A stretch of DNA of 64,000 bases, taken from Mimachlamys varia. Taxonomy: Eukaryota; Mollusca; Bivalvia; Pectinida; Pectinidae. The notes below the pieces were generated by a model. The model was not told the origin of the DNA. It was given only the letters and a program-made list of their open reading frames with translations, and searched no databases. Numbering within the stretch: position 1 is the first letter of the stretch; each line of letters begins with the position of its first letter. A program made the position numbers and the translations under genes. Shown here in pieces: positions 57,701-59,744 of this stretch. The DNA is taken from contig OX392543.1 in assembly GCA_947623455.1 (NCBI GenBank), positions 14,754,757 through 14,818,756 on the forward strand, in the 5' to 3' direction.

Positions 57701-59669
57701 TATAGACAACATAACACAAAGTTTACGTACATGTATGGACTTATACAGAGATAGTTGTTATAGACAAACAGATACAAAGTTTAAGTATAACCTTATACAG
57801 AGGTATTTGTTATAGACAACATAACACAAAGTTTACGTACATGTATGGACTTATACAGAGATAGTTGTTATAGACAAACAGATACAAAGTTTAAGTATAA
57901 CCTTATACAGAGGTATTTGTTATAGACAACATAACACAAAGTTAACGTACATGTATGGACTTATACAGAGATAGTTGTTATAGACAAACAGATACAAAGT
58001 TTAAGTATAACCTTATACAGAGGTATTTGTTATAGACAACATAACACAAAGTTTACGTACATGTATAACCTTATACAGAGATAGTAGTTATAGACAAACA
58101 GATACAAAGTTTAAGTATAACCTTATACAGCGGTATTTGTTAAAAAGTAGCTACAAAGTTTAAGTATAACCTTATACAGAGGTATTTGTTATAGACAACA
58201 TAACACAAAGTTTACGTATGAGCTTATACAGAGGTAGTTTTTTAAAGACAACATAACACAAAGTTTACGTACATGTATAACCTTATACAGAGATAGTAGT
58301 TATAGACAAACAGATACAAAGTTTAAGTATAACCTTATACAGAGGTATTTGTTATAGACAACATAACACAAAGTTTACGTACATGTATGATCTTATACAG
58401 AGATAGTAGTTATAGACAAACAGATACAAAGTTTAAGTATAACCTTATACAGAGGTATTTGTTATAGACAACATAACACAAAGTTTACGTACATGTATGA
58501 TCTTATACAGAGATAGTAGTTATAGACAAACAGATACAAAGTTTAAGTATAACCTTATACAGAGGTATTTGTTATAGACAACATAACACAAAGTTTACGT
58601 ACATGTATGGACTTATACAGAGATAGTTGTTATAGACAAACAGATACAAAGTTTAAGTATAACCTTATACAGAGGTATTTGTTATAAGAAGTAGAAACAA
58701 AGTTTACGTATGACCTCATACAGAGGAAATTCTTAAAGACAAAAAGATACAATTTATGTATGATTTATCGTTAGTATGATATAATTTAAGCATTGATCTG
58801 CTTTCAGTTGGCATTCATAGGCTACATGAATGCCAACTGGACAAAGACAAATTCAGTGAAGCGCTTCATATTGGAATTCATTTTGTCCAGTTGGAATTCA
58901 TTTTGCCTATGATTGCCCACTAAAAGCAGTTCAATACTTATATTTACCATTTTTAGAATATGTCACCTCATAAAAAATCAATGCCTTTTTTAATTTCTCA
59001 GCATTAAGCTCAAATAATGTGTATGCTTGGTCAATGAAAATAACAGTCGTCGCCCGGGGACGGTCAATGGTATCCAGCGTAATAATTATGACGTCATAAA
59101 AATGATGACGTCAACAATCGGCCAATGGCATTCATGTCCTTAAAAATGCCAACTGAATTTGGTAGGATCATAACGTGGCAATGCCATACAATGGTAAATA
59201 TAAGATTAGGATGGTACATAGAGGTGGTTGCCATATATGCAAGAAGACACAAAATTAACGCATGGCGTTATACAGATATACTTGTTAGAAATACGCCGTT
59301 ATACAGAGGTAGTTGATGGGGACAAGATGACACAAAGTTTACGTAGACGTAGAACAATGACGTAATATAGAGGTACAGAATCGATGAAGTTGTTATTACA
59401 AGGTGTCACTATCCCGTTATAAAGAGGTAGTTGTGAAAGACAAGAAGACAAAATGTAGCTATGACGTTACGTATAATTCGACAAGTAGACTTACCGTCAG
59501 CAGGATACGGCTGTGATAACACCGTCACGTTACATTCGTACCACGCCATCCATCCGCGTATCATCTCTTCATCGGGACTCATAGAGAGCACCGGTGGGGA
59601 CCCACTTATGTTGTCTGTGGTAGGAAGTATTTCCGGTTCTGTTATGTCAGGGAGCGATGTGCTATTCAT
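9514..59669 (-). CDS. Class B (secretin-family) GPCR, calcitonin/CGRP/DH31-receptor-like; 11 exons, optional twelfth
   Basis: Plasma-membrane peptide-hormone receptor of the secretin family, which usually signals through Gs and cAMP (family knowledge). Joining exons 59495-59669, 30760-30879, 19401-19501, 19006-19097, 14504-14627, 13342-13495, 13125-13191, 11756-11819, 11147-11232, 10283-10409 and 9514-9783 gives 1380 nt, 459 residues plus stop, with phase agreeing at every junction. The ectodomain has six cysteines (residues 46, 63, 72, 86, 105, 127) in the usual hormone-receptor spacing, with GWDCW and the RTWTNYTPC signature typical of calcitonin-type receptors. Seven membrane segments span about residues 139-385. 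Loop cysteines are C207 and C279. TM6 has ATLILIPLLGLQYF and the TM7 end has FCFGNGEV. The length fits the family. The start ATG at 59669 is uncertain: no signal peptide is visible, so an upstream exon may be missing. A PDF-receptor-type identity is the main alternative. The 23221-30481 retroelement and most repeats lie in its introns. Confidence 0.88.
9945..10225. repeat. MITE-like element, internally reduced sibling of 13626-13936
   Basis: Starts GATATCTAGGAGTTAC and ends as its inverse (ACTCCTAGATATC). Both ends share the words GCTCTCTACACC, ATATG(T)CAT and TTTTGCCAT with the element at 13626-13936. It lies in the last receptor intron. Confidence 0.65.
10283..10409 (-). CDS. Receptor exon 10: TM6 and extracellular loop 3
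   Basis: Residues 328-370, phase 2 in and phase 0 out, acceptor TTTCTCTTTAG and donor GTAAGT. RRAARATLILIPLLGLQYF is the family's K/R..A.ATL.L.PLLG TM6 motif. The following IPFQP resembles the FPWRP-type loop of calcitonin-like receptors. Confidence 0.94.
11147..11232 (-). CDS. Receptor exon 9: TM5 end and intracellular loop 3
   Basis: Residues 300-327, phase 0 in and phase 2 out, acceptor CCCTTTTCAG and donor GTAGGT. It encodes VNFLFLLNILRILLSKLRA, the usual NF.F..NI.RIL..KLR sequence of class B receptors that contacts the G protein. Confidence 0.92.
11756..11819 (-). CDS. Receptor exon 8: extracellular loop 2 and start of TM5
   Basis: Residues 278-299, phase 2 in and phase 0 out, acceptor ATTTTGCAG and donor GTATGT. 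The CW pair (C279, disulphide partner of C207) and ENWILTGPVVVSLL match the conserved CW....W.I..GP of the family. Confidence 0.92.
12000..12355 (+). mobile_element. Penelope-like (tentative) 3' fragment with a duplicated tail
   Basis: Sense-orientation copy of the dispersed family that carries reverse transcriptase at 43752-44312. It shares GAAGCAGAAGACGCTTACTC, TTCCGGAACACCTGGTCTTA and TTTAATCGATTTTGAGTTTG, and it ends GGTACTCTCTGATTTT near 12235. A second, shorter tail follows immediately (12238-12355), so two 3' ends lie head to tail. Confidence 0.7.
13125..13191 (-). CDS. Receptor exon 7: TM4 to extracellular loop 2
   Basis: Residues 256-277, phase 1 in and phase 2 out, acceptor TTCATTTGACAG and donor GTACGT. 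It encodes VGPLIPTAVYAGVRGSKPEL, completing the GWG..P.IP pattern of class B TM4. Confidence 0.9.
13342..13495 (-). CDS. Receptor exon 6: TM3 to start of TM4
   Basis: Residues 205-255, phase 0 in and phase 1 out, acceptor TTACTCCGTAG and donor GTAAGG. It contains the extracellular-loop-1 cysteine (PWC, C207) and CNYFWMFCEGFYLHALIV, the most characteristic class B TM3 motif, then YVIGWG at the start of TM4. Confidence 0.95.
13626..13936. repeat. MITE-like element with ~65-bp imperfect terminal inverted repeats
   Basis: The left end CCTCGATATC and right end ATATCGAGG are inverted copies. The inversion continues through GCTCTCTACACC/GGTGTAGAGAGC and GGCAAAACTGAAGG/CCTTCAGTTTGCC. About 310 bp, no coding capacity, lying between receptor exons 6 and 5. 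Likely a non-autonomous DNA element (inference). Confidence 0.75.
14504..14627 (-). CDS. Receptor exon 5: intracellular loop 1 and transmembrane segment 2
   Basis: Residues 163-204. The first base completes an Arg codon; then QLHCSRVTLHKNLFITYVLS, the conserved L(H)C.R...HKNLF pattern of class B intracellular loop 1/TM2, is followed by a second hydrophobic half. Acceptor is TGATCTGTTGTAG and donor GTATCT. The acceptor's upstream sequence is itself one unit of a minisatellite that continues to about 15030. Confidence 0.93.
14631..15030. repeat. Minisatellite, ~57-60 bp unit, abutting a splice acceptor
   Basis: About seven degenerate units containing CAACAGATCACGTGGCTCAT, GTCACAGGGGAGATAACCAT and GTAACGTCAGTAAAATAC. 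Unit starts lie near 14631, 14688 and 14808. The first unit doubles as the 3' intron end of receptor exon 5 on the minus strand. Confidence 0.85.
15630..15675 (+). ncRNA. Hammerhead-ribozyme-like motif, copy 1 (best conserved core)
   Basis: CTGACGA at 15637-15643, stem II GTCC/GGAC closed by TAGAA (15644-15656), and GAAA at 15657-15660 reproduce both invariant core strands of a hammerhead. Stem III is the minimal palindrome ACAGCTGT, as reported for Penelope-like and retrozyme hammerheads. Stem I would pair 15630-15636 (AGCATCA) with 15669 onward (TGCTGCA), with five of seven pairs. The cleavage triplet reads GTG rather than NUH, so this copy is probably inactive. Antisense to the receptor. 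Confidence 0.6.
15744..16273. mobile_element. Foldback element, copy 1 (~530 bp, near-identical to 55832-56363)
   Basis: Begins with a large hairpin, 15752-15900, whose arms run from ATTGAACGGCG to CGCCGTTCAAT and meet at GAAGCCCGCTAGGGCTTC. About 370 bp of unique sequence follow, ending near AATCAGAATGTAAATATA. The second copy 40 kb away differs at only a handful of positions, implying recent mobilisation. No coding capacity, so non-autonomous. Confidence 0.88.
17707..17965 (+). mobile_element. Penelope-like (tentative) 3' fragment, sense
   Basis: 5'-truncated copy with the family's conserved 3' block and terminal GGTATTCTCTGATTTTTTT. It is followed within 45 bp by an antisense copy (18008-18650), making a tail-to-tail pair. 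Confidence 0.75.
18008..18650 (-). mobile_element. Penelope-like (tentative) fragment, antisense, split by a foldback element
   Basis: Family sequence at 18008-18135 (ATCAGGTGTTCCGG, CACAACAAGTAAGCA) resumes at about 18505 (GAGACTAAGATGGCGACC, AGAGCAAGCCCTAAA). The intervening 18200-18490 is a foldback element, so insertion order can be read. Confidence 0.7.
18200..18490. mobile_element. Foldback element, diverged partial copy
   Basis: Related to 15744-16273: it shares the hairpin centre GAAGCCCGCTAGGGCTTCAT and the words GTCATTTGAGCGTTTGACGC and TCCATGTTATTCGAAGCGG, but is shorter and diverged. Nested inside a Penelope-like fragment. Confidence 0.75.
19006..19097 (-). CDS. Receptor exon 4: transmembrane segment 1
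   Basis: Residues 133-162, phase 0 in and phase 2 out, acceptor TATCTTACAG and donor GTAAGT. It encodes the hydrophobic stretch YYSGYALSIILSIAALLIF. Open frames on other phases here (serine- or proline-rich) are shadows of this GC-richer exon. Confidence 0.9.
19401..19501 (-). CDS. Receptor exon 3: end of hormone-receptor domain
   Basis: Residues 99-132, phase 1 in and phase 0 out, acceptor ATACCAACAG and donor GTGAGC. It carries cysteines 105 and 127 and the motif ADGTWLTHPDTGRTWTNYTPC split around Trp111; the HP...RTWTNYT block is the clearest calcitonin-type signature in the gene. The intron upstream (19502-30759) holds the LTR retrotransposon. Confidence 0.92.
20594..21166. mobile_element. 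Element with perfect 68-bp terminal inverted repeats (~573 bp)
   Basis: The left arm 20594-20661 (TTATCAATGATTTAGGAATA onward) is the exact inverse of 21099-21166. Beyond the arms, weaker inverted similarity continues (GAAATGCTAATGCATC against GTAATGCTGATGTATC). The interior has no convincing frame, so it is a non-autonomous DNA element by inference. I see no clear target duplication. Confidence 0.8.
21922..22082. repeat. Nested double palindrome (64-bp arms)
   Basis: 21922-21985 and 22019-22082 are inverse copies with two mismatches. Each arm contains its own hairpin (right arm: CTGTTCCGTGTTAT and ATAACACGGAACAG around AGGACC). The 33-base centre has ACGCGCTAACGCGCGT. A related single hairpin lies at about 21719-21755, and similar ends flank 37745-37981. 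Confidence 0.85.
22505..22655 (+). mobile_element. Penelope-like (tentative) 3' fragment, sense
   Basis: Short copy: TTGGATGTGACAAACATTTACATGGCGGG, read as two overlapping family words, then an internal deletion, then the family end GGTATTCTCTGATTTT and a T run. Confidence 0.65.
22660..23215. other. Gene-free stretch before the LTR retrotransposon
   Basis: Intronic, AT-rich; short open frames only. It ends in the TTGAC that became the target duplication of the retrotransposon. Confidence 0.5.
23221..24495 (+). repeat. 5' LTR (1275 bp)
   Basis: TG...CA ends with a perfect 6-bp inversion (TGTCAA/TTGACA). Contents in order: a ~57-bp tandem duplication (about 23270-23385, beginning GATCAGGGAATACACC), six TGTGT mini-hairpins (23496-23724), an AATAAA at 23918-23923, and a TATA-like TATACATATATATATC near 24175. 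I noticed three differences from the 3' LTR (near 23604, 24009 and 24483). Confidence 0.95.
23496..23724 (+). other. Array of six TGTGT-loop mini-hairpins in the 5' LTR
   Basis: GCTGTGTGC occurs at 23498, 23525, 23556, 23613, 23653 and 23713. The bases flanking each copy change together so pairing is kept: GGC/GCC, AAGC/GCTT, GGGC/GCCC, AGC/GCT, GGC/GCT (one G-U pair), TGAGC/GCTCA. All loops are TGTGT. This looks like an RNA or DNA stem-loop array. Function unknown; the same array is in the 3' LTR, 5986 bp downstream. Confidence 0.65.
24498..24515 (+). other. Primer-binding site
   Basis: TGGTGGCAGCGGTGGGAT begins two bases after the LTR and starts with TGG, the complement of a tRNA CCA end. 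I cannot name the tRNA with certainty; a leucine-type tRNA is a guess. Confidence 0.75.
24612..29072 (+). CDS. gag-pol: Gag-Pol polyprotein, integrase before reverse transcriptase (1486 aa)
   Basis: Single frame from ATG at 24612 to TAA at 29070. Domains in order: Gag with a charged coiled-coil-like N-terminus (residues ~30-65); zinc knuckle CYSCGGKGHIAREC (~289-302); aspartic protease with DTG (~419); integrase with its HHCC finger (H~628, H~636, CDLC ~663-666), the DDE triad (D~698, SDQGSQF ~758, E~794) and a GPF-type C-terminal module with KVYHANML (~935-965); reverse transcriptase with FCIDYRRLN (~1117) and catalytic FLDDIL (D~1218-1219); RNase H with RTDAS (~1366) and GADYLSRL near the end. 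Every catalytic residue I can identify is present and there is no frameshift or stop between gag and pol, so Gag and Pol would be made as one product. Chromodomain and envelope are absent. Confidence 0.96.
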   Translation: MDVIELAKLVEIGKSLGLAGEDLQVYVDKKEKEKLERDERAEARDMKYKMDGLQMELEIERLRREEGLRNPTEQVGSSKARIPKLPPFDDTKDNIDAYLQRFERFAGAVKWDRQDWAIHLSALLKGKALEVYSRLSGEEAGLYENLKNALLKRFQMSEEGFRQKFRTCKPEVGETSAQFVVRIGNYLDRWIDMSHTDHRFETLRDLLLQEQFVNASNKNLALFLKERNPKDSTEMAKLADQYLEAHNGVDLASFGKPKGSKAPYREGNHNAVPSFSDSEKEAFKKERRCYSCGGKGHIARECKSKRAQTTAAMIEQDSENQSGCNWSHTKDSEERKQGKQKGGKHYQKSRETAAACSVPLPSDLFECCTQESEVILKCGHHLPIVSAACGNSRVKLNVNNGLPVTNGYIGEMEVSVLRDTGCSGIVVKRNLVSEQQLTSKVVTCVLIDGTVRKVPVAKIVVDTPYFKGETDALCFENPIYDLIIGNILGVRETGHQIKTSNTEANRWEERKTEVKQESTILVQAVETRAQIKKVGIKPTALKVPCVSGTDIGKEEFKKTQNEDDSLEHLKDFARKGGKRKIGKHNYAWFVVERDLLKRKFQSGKTDHGKIITQLVVPKKLRQSVMEIGHRSTLAGHLGAKKTTEKILTQFYWPGFHQDVKLFCRSCDLCQKTFPKGRVTRVPMTAMPLIDEPFRRVAVDIVGPIHPMTERKHRFILTLVDFATRYPEAVPLQTIDTEHVAEALVQIFSRVGVPHEILSDQGSQFTSGVMKEVGRLLSMKQITTTPYHPQCNGLVERFNGTLKSMLKKICVEKPNDWDRYLGAVLFAYREAPQDSMGFSPFELLYGRTVRGPMSILRELWTKEVESPEVQTTYQYVLNLRNILEETCDIAQKELRKSQVRHKHHFDRKARDRGFKESDQVLILLPTDNNKLLMQWKGPFEVKEAIGQNNYRIQIKGKVKVYHANMLKKYLSDVGEVRKPVGCMEIVGAAVISEDEAEDVALTNESEIPLPGLQAKESISDVRVAQDLDDKQQSEVRYILQEHSKVLTDLPGNCRIGEHVIKLTTDEPIRSKPYPVPHAMRETVSKEVKTMLEMGVIEPSTSPYASSVVLVKKPDNTNRFCIDYRRLNTVTVFDAEPMPDPEEIFSKISMSKFFTKIDLSKGYWQIKVKPECKKYTAFLTPDGLYQFSVMPFGLVNAPATFNRMMRILLRGMKDIDSFLDDILIHTETWEEQLDRLSELFERLSRAGLTARPSKCMVGFHNLDFLGHCVGNGELRPNPDKVKAVQEAPIPNTKKQVRSFLGLVGYYRRFVPNFSTIALPLTDLTRKGQPNQVVWKSEHEKAFQSLKSVLIKAPVLHLPDCKKVFILRTDASNVGLGAVLIQEWETESYPVAYASKKLLPRQQAYSVIERECLAIVWAVQKFHPYLYGRSFVLQTDHQPLVFMNKAKLLNSRIMRWTLLLQDYQFRIEAIRGRDNVGADYLSRLPEVSQ
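29201..29206 (+). other. Polypurine tract
   Basis: GGGGGA ends directly against the 3' LTR start at 29207, the expected plus-strand primer position. Short for a polypurine tract. Confidence 0.7.
29207..30481 (+). repeat. 3' LTR (1275 bp)
   Basis: Same length and structure as the 5' LTR, including the six mini-hairpins (about 29482-29710). Noticed differences: ACAACATG for ACTACATG, AGAACATT for AGAATATT, and ATACCAAC for ATACCCAC. That is about 99.8% identity if no others were missed. Confidence 0.95.
30760..30879 (-). CDS. Receptor exon 2: hormone-receptor domain core
   Basis: Residues 59-98, phase 1 in and out, acceptor TACTTACAG and donor GTAATT. It contains GLYCNATFDGWDCW followed by SAGT and a CP pair, the conserved core of the secretin-family ectodomain (cysteines 63, 72, 86 and the structural Asp and Trp). 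NAT and NYT are N-glycosylation sequons. It lies about 280 bp beyond the right LTR of the retrotransposon. Confidence 0.92.
32765..32985 (-). repeat. SINE-like 3' fragment, copy 1
   Basis: Shares TATAGCGCCCTAT, TAGCTAACATAA, TCGCAGGAGCTGCCTTATCG and CACCTGGCT in the same order with 52040-52245. Read on the minus strand, it ends in GGGCGCTATA followed by A/T-rich sequence, like many SINE tails. No internal promoter boxes are visible, so it is probably truncated. Confidence 0.6.
33098..33640 (-). mobile_element. Penelope-like (tentative) fragment, antisense, first of a head-to-tail pair
   Basis: Begins (3' end) ATCAGAGAATACCAAAGAG and contains GGCGACCATAAAAC, CTCGAATCCCTGTGT and TCTAGAGCAAGTCCTAGCAT, like the family copy at 43385. 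Heavily mutated; no long frame. Confidence 0.7.
33680..34160 (-). mobile_element. Penelope-like (tentative) fragment, antisense, second of a head-to-tail pair
   Basis: Same family and orientation, directly behind the previous copy. The minus frame 33940-34149 keeps the C-terminal family words SIRYFRACS and GNFYGRQLSLIEK found downstream of the reverse transcriptase core, ending at the usual stop, so it is a relic of the protein's C-terminus. Confidence 0.75.
35085..35500. repeat. Minisatellite, ~80-bp unit, about five copies
   Basis: Units share ACCTACCTGATGCAGTGT, CTCTCTAGTAAAAGGCGATA and AGTAACAGAGGAAAGGCTAG; the copies near 35260 and 35340 are almost identical. Confidence 0.85.
35887..36057 (-). 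CDS. Predicted receptor cassette exon: Cys-rich ectodomain insert (57 aa)
   Basis: Open frame of exactly 171 nt between acceptor TTGTGACAG and donor CAG|GTGTGT. Entered with the phase-1 G of exon 1, it reads from ECEENCDG through QNLYCKPF to VIGYS, and it leaves in phase 1, so it can be included or skipped without changing the frame. It contains eight cysteines (inserted residues 2, 6, 17, 25, 28, 32, 36, 44), an even number consistent with a disulphide-bonded mini-domain. It would sit between ectodomain cysteines 1 and 2. A stronger-looking acceptor (TTTATTCTTGCTAG) lies 13 nt upstream but would shift the frame into an immediate TGA. It could also be constitutive or a chance open frame; I recognise no named domain. 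Confidence 0.6.
37040..37190 (-). mobile_element. Penelope-like (tentative) relic, antisense
   Basis: Strongly decayed, but the order of family words survives (TCTGCCTCATCGTCGA, then CGCCATATACATCTAGGTT). Confidence 0.5.
37316..37600 (-). repeat. SINE relic (family of 53411-53747)
   Basis: Shares TTCAAGATTC.TATATACCGCTT, AGCTGAGTAGACTGGAA and CAAAGACACAACA in order with the better-preserved copies; the tRNA-like end is lost. Confidence 0.55.
37745..37981. repeat. Inverted-repeat element with TTATAGG-type ends
   Basis: 37745-37765 and 37961-37981 are imperfect inverse copies (GCTGTTACAGTCCTATAACAC against GTGTTATAGGCGTATAACAGC). They resemble the hairpins of the 21922-22082 palindrome. Interior non-coding. 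Confidence 0.5.
38163..38262 (+). repeat. SINE tail fragment (family of 48766-48985)
   Basis: Matches the 3' part of the SINE at 48766: CTCCGAGTACTCG, AACCTGGCACGTCCTTAAAT, GACCCTGGCTGTTGAT and GGGCGTTAAAAAACAAACCA. The tRNA head is missing. Confidence 0.75.
38826..39110 (-). mobile_element. Penelope-like (tentative) relic, antisense
   Basis: Follows 41187-41430 closely: TTAATGAGCATA, ATATCTTAAAAGTACAAGA, ACCAAACAGTATG.TGGCG, AAAACGTCCACATAG and CAACCTGCAT-like words in order. Confidence 0.55.
39151..39735. repeat. Two diverged tandem copies of a ~300-bp unit
   Basis: 39151-39430 and 39469-39735 both run through CAGTGTCAAA.TTAATTGGGA, TAGTCCAATA, GCTTATCCAC and AGGTCTTATGAATATTC. I do not recognise the unit. 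Confidence 0.8.
40895..41430 (-). mobile_element. Penelope-like (tentative) fragment, antisense
   Basis: Starts with the family 3' end (AGAATACCACCAAAGTGTCAAC, decayed), then AAGAGAATAAGACCAGATGT, GTCTTCTGCTTCTCCGACGA and GCAACCATAAAACGTCCCCA. Related in detail to 38826-39110. Confidence 0.65.
41860..42025 (+). mobile_element. Penelope-like (tentative) 3' fragment, sense
   Basis: GCAGAAGACGCTTACTCTTTC, TTATTCTCTCGTACTTTTAC and TTTAATCGATTTTGAGTTTG, then terminal GGTATTCTCTAAC. Confidence 0.7.
42026..43384. other. Gene-free intronic stretch
   Basis: AT-rich with no recognised repeat or frame on either strand. Confidence 0.5.
43385..44340 (-). mobile_element. Penelope-like (tentative) retroelement, largest copy in window
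   Basis: Contains the reverse transcriptase fragment 43752-44312 and, downstream in minus orientation, the family's long 3' region ending in GGTATTCTCTGATTTTTTTT at 43385. It is truncated at the 5' side near 44340. It serves as the reference copy for the fragments listed elsewhere. Confidence 0.75.
43752..44312 (-). pseudogene. Reverse transcriptase fragment, Penelope-like type (tentative)
   Basis: A 186-codon frame holds GTIFQQTVGIPMGTNCAPLL (palm motif B) and FRYIDDVLS with catalytic YIDD, then SYLDLYL and FPIVNFPFLDSNIPASP. These are typical of a metazoan reverse transcriptase family I associate with Penelope-like elements. The fingers and earlier motifs are missing, and after SYGVYMSQLIR the frame departs from the C-terminal words preserved at 33940-34149, so it carries a frameshift. 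No GIY-YIG nuclease is visible. Not functional. Confidence 0.75.
44345..45600. other. Gene-free intronic stretch with one hairpin
   Basis: No coding region. 45186-45200 (AACATCAGTTGAATG) and 45214-45228 are a perfect 15-bp inversion around a 13-base centre. A (TA)n run lies near 44448. Confidence 0.6.
45605..45810 (+). mobile_element. Penelope-like (tentative) 3' fragment, sense
   Basis: TTTACATGGCGAGTATCGTTGATGAAGCA in two family words, an internal deletion, TTATCGATTTTCAGTTC and a GATATTCTCTGATTTC end. Confidence 0.6.
46590..46890 (+). mobile_element. Penelope-like (tentative) 3' fragment, sense
   Basis: From CTGTATCTTTAAGTGAAATG through GTCGTCGATGAAGCAGAAGA and TTTAATCGATTTTGAGTTCG to GGTATTCTCTAATTT. 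A second sense copy starts within 200 bp. Confidence 0.7.
47075..47705 (+). mobile_element. Penelope-like (tentative) relic with coding remains, sense
   Basis: Frame fragments preserve FADLVDRI, FLDSNIPAS, DLTDMLMKNMSKFYGRHLG and KCSVSLYE, the C-terminal part of the family protein, interrupted by several frameshifts. The 3' region and terminal GGTATTCTCTGG follow. Same strand as the preceding copy. Confidence 0.75.
47710..48760. other. Gene-free intronic stretch
   Basis: No supportable gene. Just before the SINE, a short repeated phrase (CAACACAGTATCCAGTTCGG, with relatives near 48610 and 48660) occurs three or four times. Confidence 0.5.
48766..48985 (+). repeat. tRNA-derived SINE (MetaSINE-like)
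   Basis: The head resembles a tRNA: A box around GGCCGAGTGGCTAAGG (48774-48789) and B box AGTTCGAAACC (48832-48842). The body carries TTTTCTCCGGGTACTCCGGC, AACCTGGCTTGCCATTAAAT and GACCCTGGATGCTAATAGGA, ending A-rich. The body is the kind of conserved central/tail domain found in widely distributed animal SINEs; the exact family name is from memory and unverified. Confidence 0.8.
49375..49725. repeat. Minisatellite, ~85-bp unit, four copies
   Basis: Units share CTTACATATGCTGTCCTG, TTGTAACATTTT and ATATCCTCACTAAAACAA. Confidence 0.85.
50090..50412 (+). mobile_element. Penelope-like (tentative) fragment, sense
   Basis: Starts in coding remains (LIEKYSVSLCDMK), then TTTACATGGCGGCTGTCGTC, GAAGCAGAAGACGCTTACTC and TTTAATCGATTTTA, ending in TTGACTCTTTTTTA. 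The 300 bp upstream (49790-50085) has an open frame I cannot identify. Confidence 0.7.
50913..50958 (+). ncRNA. Hammerhead-ribozyme-like motif, copy 2 (best stem I)
   Basis: AGCATCA (50913-50919) pairs perfectly with TGATGCT (50952-50958). Between them are CTGAAGA, a TCC/GGA stem II, GCAA in place of GAAA, then CAGCTGTA, giving a GTA cleavage triplet. The GCAA change in the core should abolish cleavage. Confidence 0.6.
50970..51480. other. Unidentified open frames
   Basis: A 131-codon plus frame (50951-51346) and an overlapping 76-codon minus frame (51148-51378) coexist. The minus frame is lysine/glutamine-rich (KFQNKLQEAQHNAIRNSF) and looks more protein-like, but I recognise neither. A repeat-derived relic is the likeliest explanation. 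Confidence 0.3.
51825..51895 (+). mobile_element. Penelope-like (tentative) short fragment, sense
   Basis: Only the TTACTCTTCCGGAACACCTG and GTCTTATTCTCTTATACTTT block is kept. Confidence 0.6.
52040..52245 (-). repeat. SINE-like 3' fragment, copy 2
   Basis: Partner of 32765-32985, better preserved: TATAGCGCCCTATTTAGCTA, CTCTAAAGCGCTTTACAGTA and GAGTTCGCAGGAGCTGCCTT. It is followed by a (TG)n run at about 52254-52282. Confidence 0.65.
52392..52728 (-). repeat. tRNA-derived SINE, decayed copy
   Basis: Same family as 53411-53747. The B box remains as GCGAGTTCGAGCCCC (minus strand, about 52673-52687). The A-box end is mutated. Confidence 0.75.
52985..53050 (+). repeat. tRNA-like remnant
   Basis: TTAGCTCAAGTGGTTAAGGCG resembles an A box. 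About 30 bases on, GGAGTTGGAATCACG is a decayed B box. It cannot fold as a complete tRNA, so probably a SINE head. Confidence 0.4.
53411..53747 (-). repeat. tRNA-derived SINE, best copy
   Basis: On the minus strand it starts with GGTGGTCTATTGGTAGGAC (A box) and TGCGAGTTCGAATCCCGG (B box), then GCACTTGTGTTGTATCCTTG, AGTCTACTCAGCTC and CGCTTTGAGACGGCCTTTAA, ending TATATAAGAACCTTGAATTA and an AAT microsatellite. Head, body and tail are all present. Confidence 0.85.
54100..54650. repeat. AT-rich minisatellite, ~75-85-bp unit, seven copies
   Basis: Units contain TAAATACTAAAACCAAAATA, ATATAAATGTATATTGGTTG and GTGTCAGATCAAAAACCCTA. Overlapping plus-strand frames are repeat artefacts. Confidence 0.9.
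54660..55830. other. Gene-free intronic stretch
   Basis: Nothing recognised except a weak duplication of a phrase around ATTACGTTG..GACA..AA (55310 and 55390). Confidence 0.45.
55832..56363. mobile_element. Foldback element, copy 2
   Basis: Near-identical to 15744-16273, with the hairpin at 55841-55990. The central loop differs by one base (GCTAAGG for GCTAGGG). It lies 40 bp from a Penelope-like fragment. Confidence 0.88.
56402..56755 (-). mobile_element. Penelope-like (tentative) 3' fragment, antisense
   Basis: AGAGAATACCAAAGCGTTAACAAA at its 3' end (two family words), then AAAATCGATTAAACCAGGGG, AAGACCAGGTGTTCCGG, GTCTTCTGCTTCATCGACGA and CAAAGATGGCGATG. One of the best-preserved tails. 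Confidence 0.8.
56938..56983 (+). ncRNA. Hammerhead-ribozyme-like motif, copy 3 (CUGANGA strand lost)
   Basis: AGCATCA (56938-56944) can pair with TGGTGC (56977-56982) allowing a G-U. The stem II region (GTCC/GGGC), GAAA (56965-56968) and CAGCTGTA are kept, but the first core strand reads TCTAAGTG. Flanking sequence (CCACCCTTTGG before, GTTAAATTCATT after) matches the other copies. Confidence 0.55.
57020..58740. repeat. Satellite with a dimeric 110-bp higher-order unit
   Basis: Monomers of about 55 bp share ACAAAGTTTACGTA, ACCTTATACAGAG and GTTATAGACAA. From about 57480 two monomer types alternate (ATAACACAAAGTTTACGTAC and CAGATACAAAGTTTAAGTAT), giving a 110-bp period (57601, 57711, 57821). 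Degenerate units extend on both sides (56800-57020 and 59220-59470). Confidence 0.93.
58805..59190. repeat. Cluster of CAGTTGGCATTCAT inverted repeats
   Basis: CAGTTGGCATTCAT (58805-58818) and its exact inverse (58826-58839) form a hairpin. Further related words occur near 58895 (CAGTTGGAATTCAT), 59126 (AATGGCATTCATG) and 59145 (ATGCCAACTG). It interrupts the satellite, so is probably an inserted foldback element. Confidence 0.6.
59495..59669 (-). CDS. Receptor exon 1 (first recognised): N-terminal ectodomain
   Basis: Encodes residues 1-58 from ATG at 59669, ending GAC-G before donor GTAAGT (phase 1). The segment WYECNVTVLSQPYP aligns with the first-cysteine helix of calcitonin-type receptors, where a Cys followed by a PYP/DPYP turn precedes GLYC. 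Possible N-glycosylation sites are NST, NIS and NVT. The frame is open upstream to a TAA near 59740. A good acceptor, TGTCTTATTGCAG, ends at 59745, which would make 59670-59744 5' UTR. A weaker acceptor (GTGACAAG) could instead join an upstream signal-peptide exon. The absence of a hydrophobic leader favours a missing upstream exon or a leaderless receptor; I cannot decide. Confidence 0.8.
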
Positions 59670-59744
59670 TTTACACAGACTTGTCACAGAATATCCACAC
59701 AGATTAAAACGATCCAGATATGATGTATATGTGCACTTTTACAC

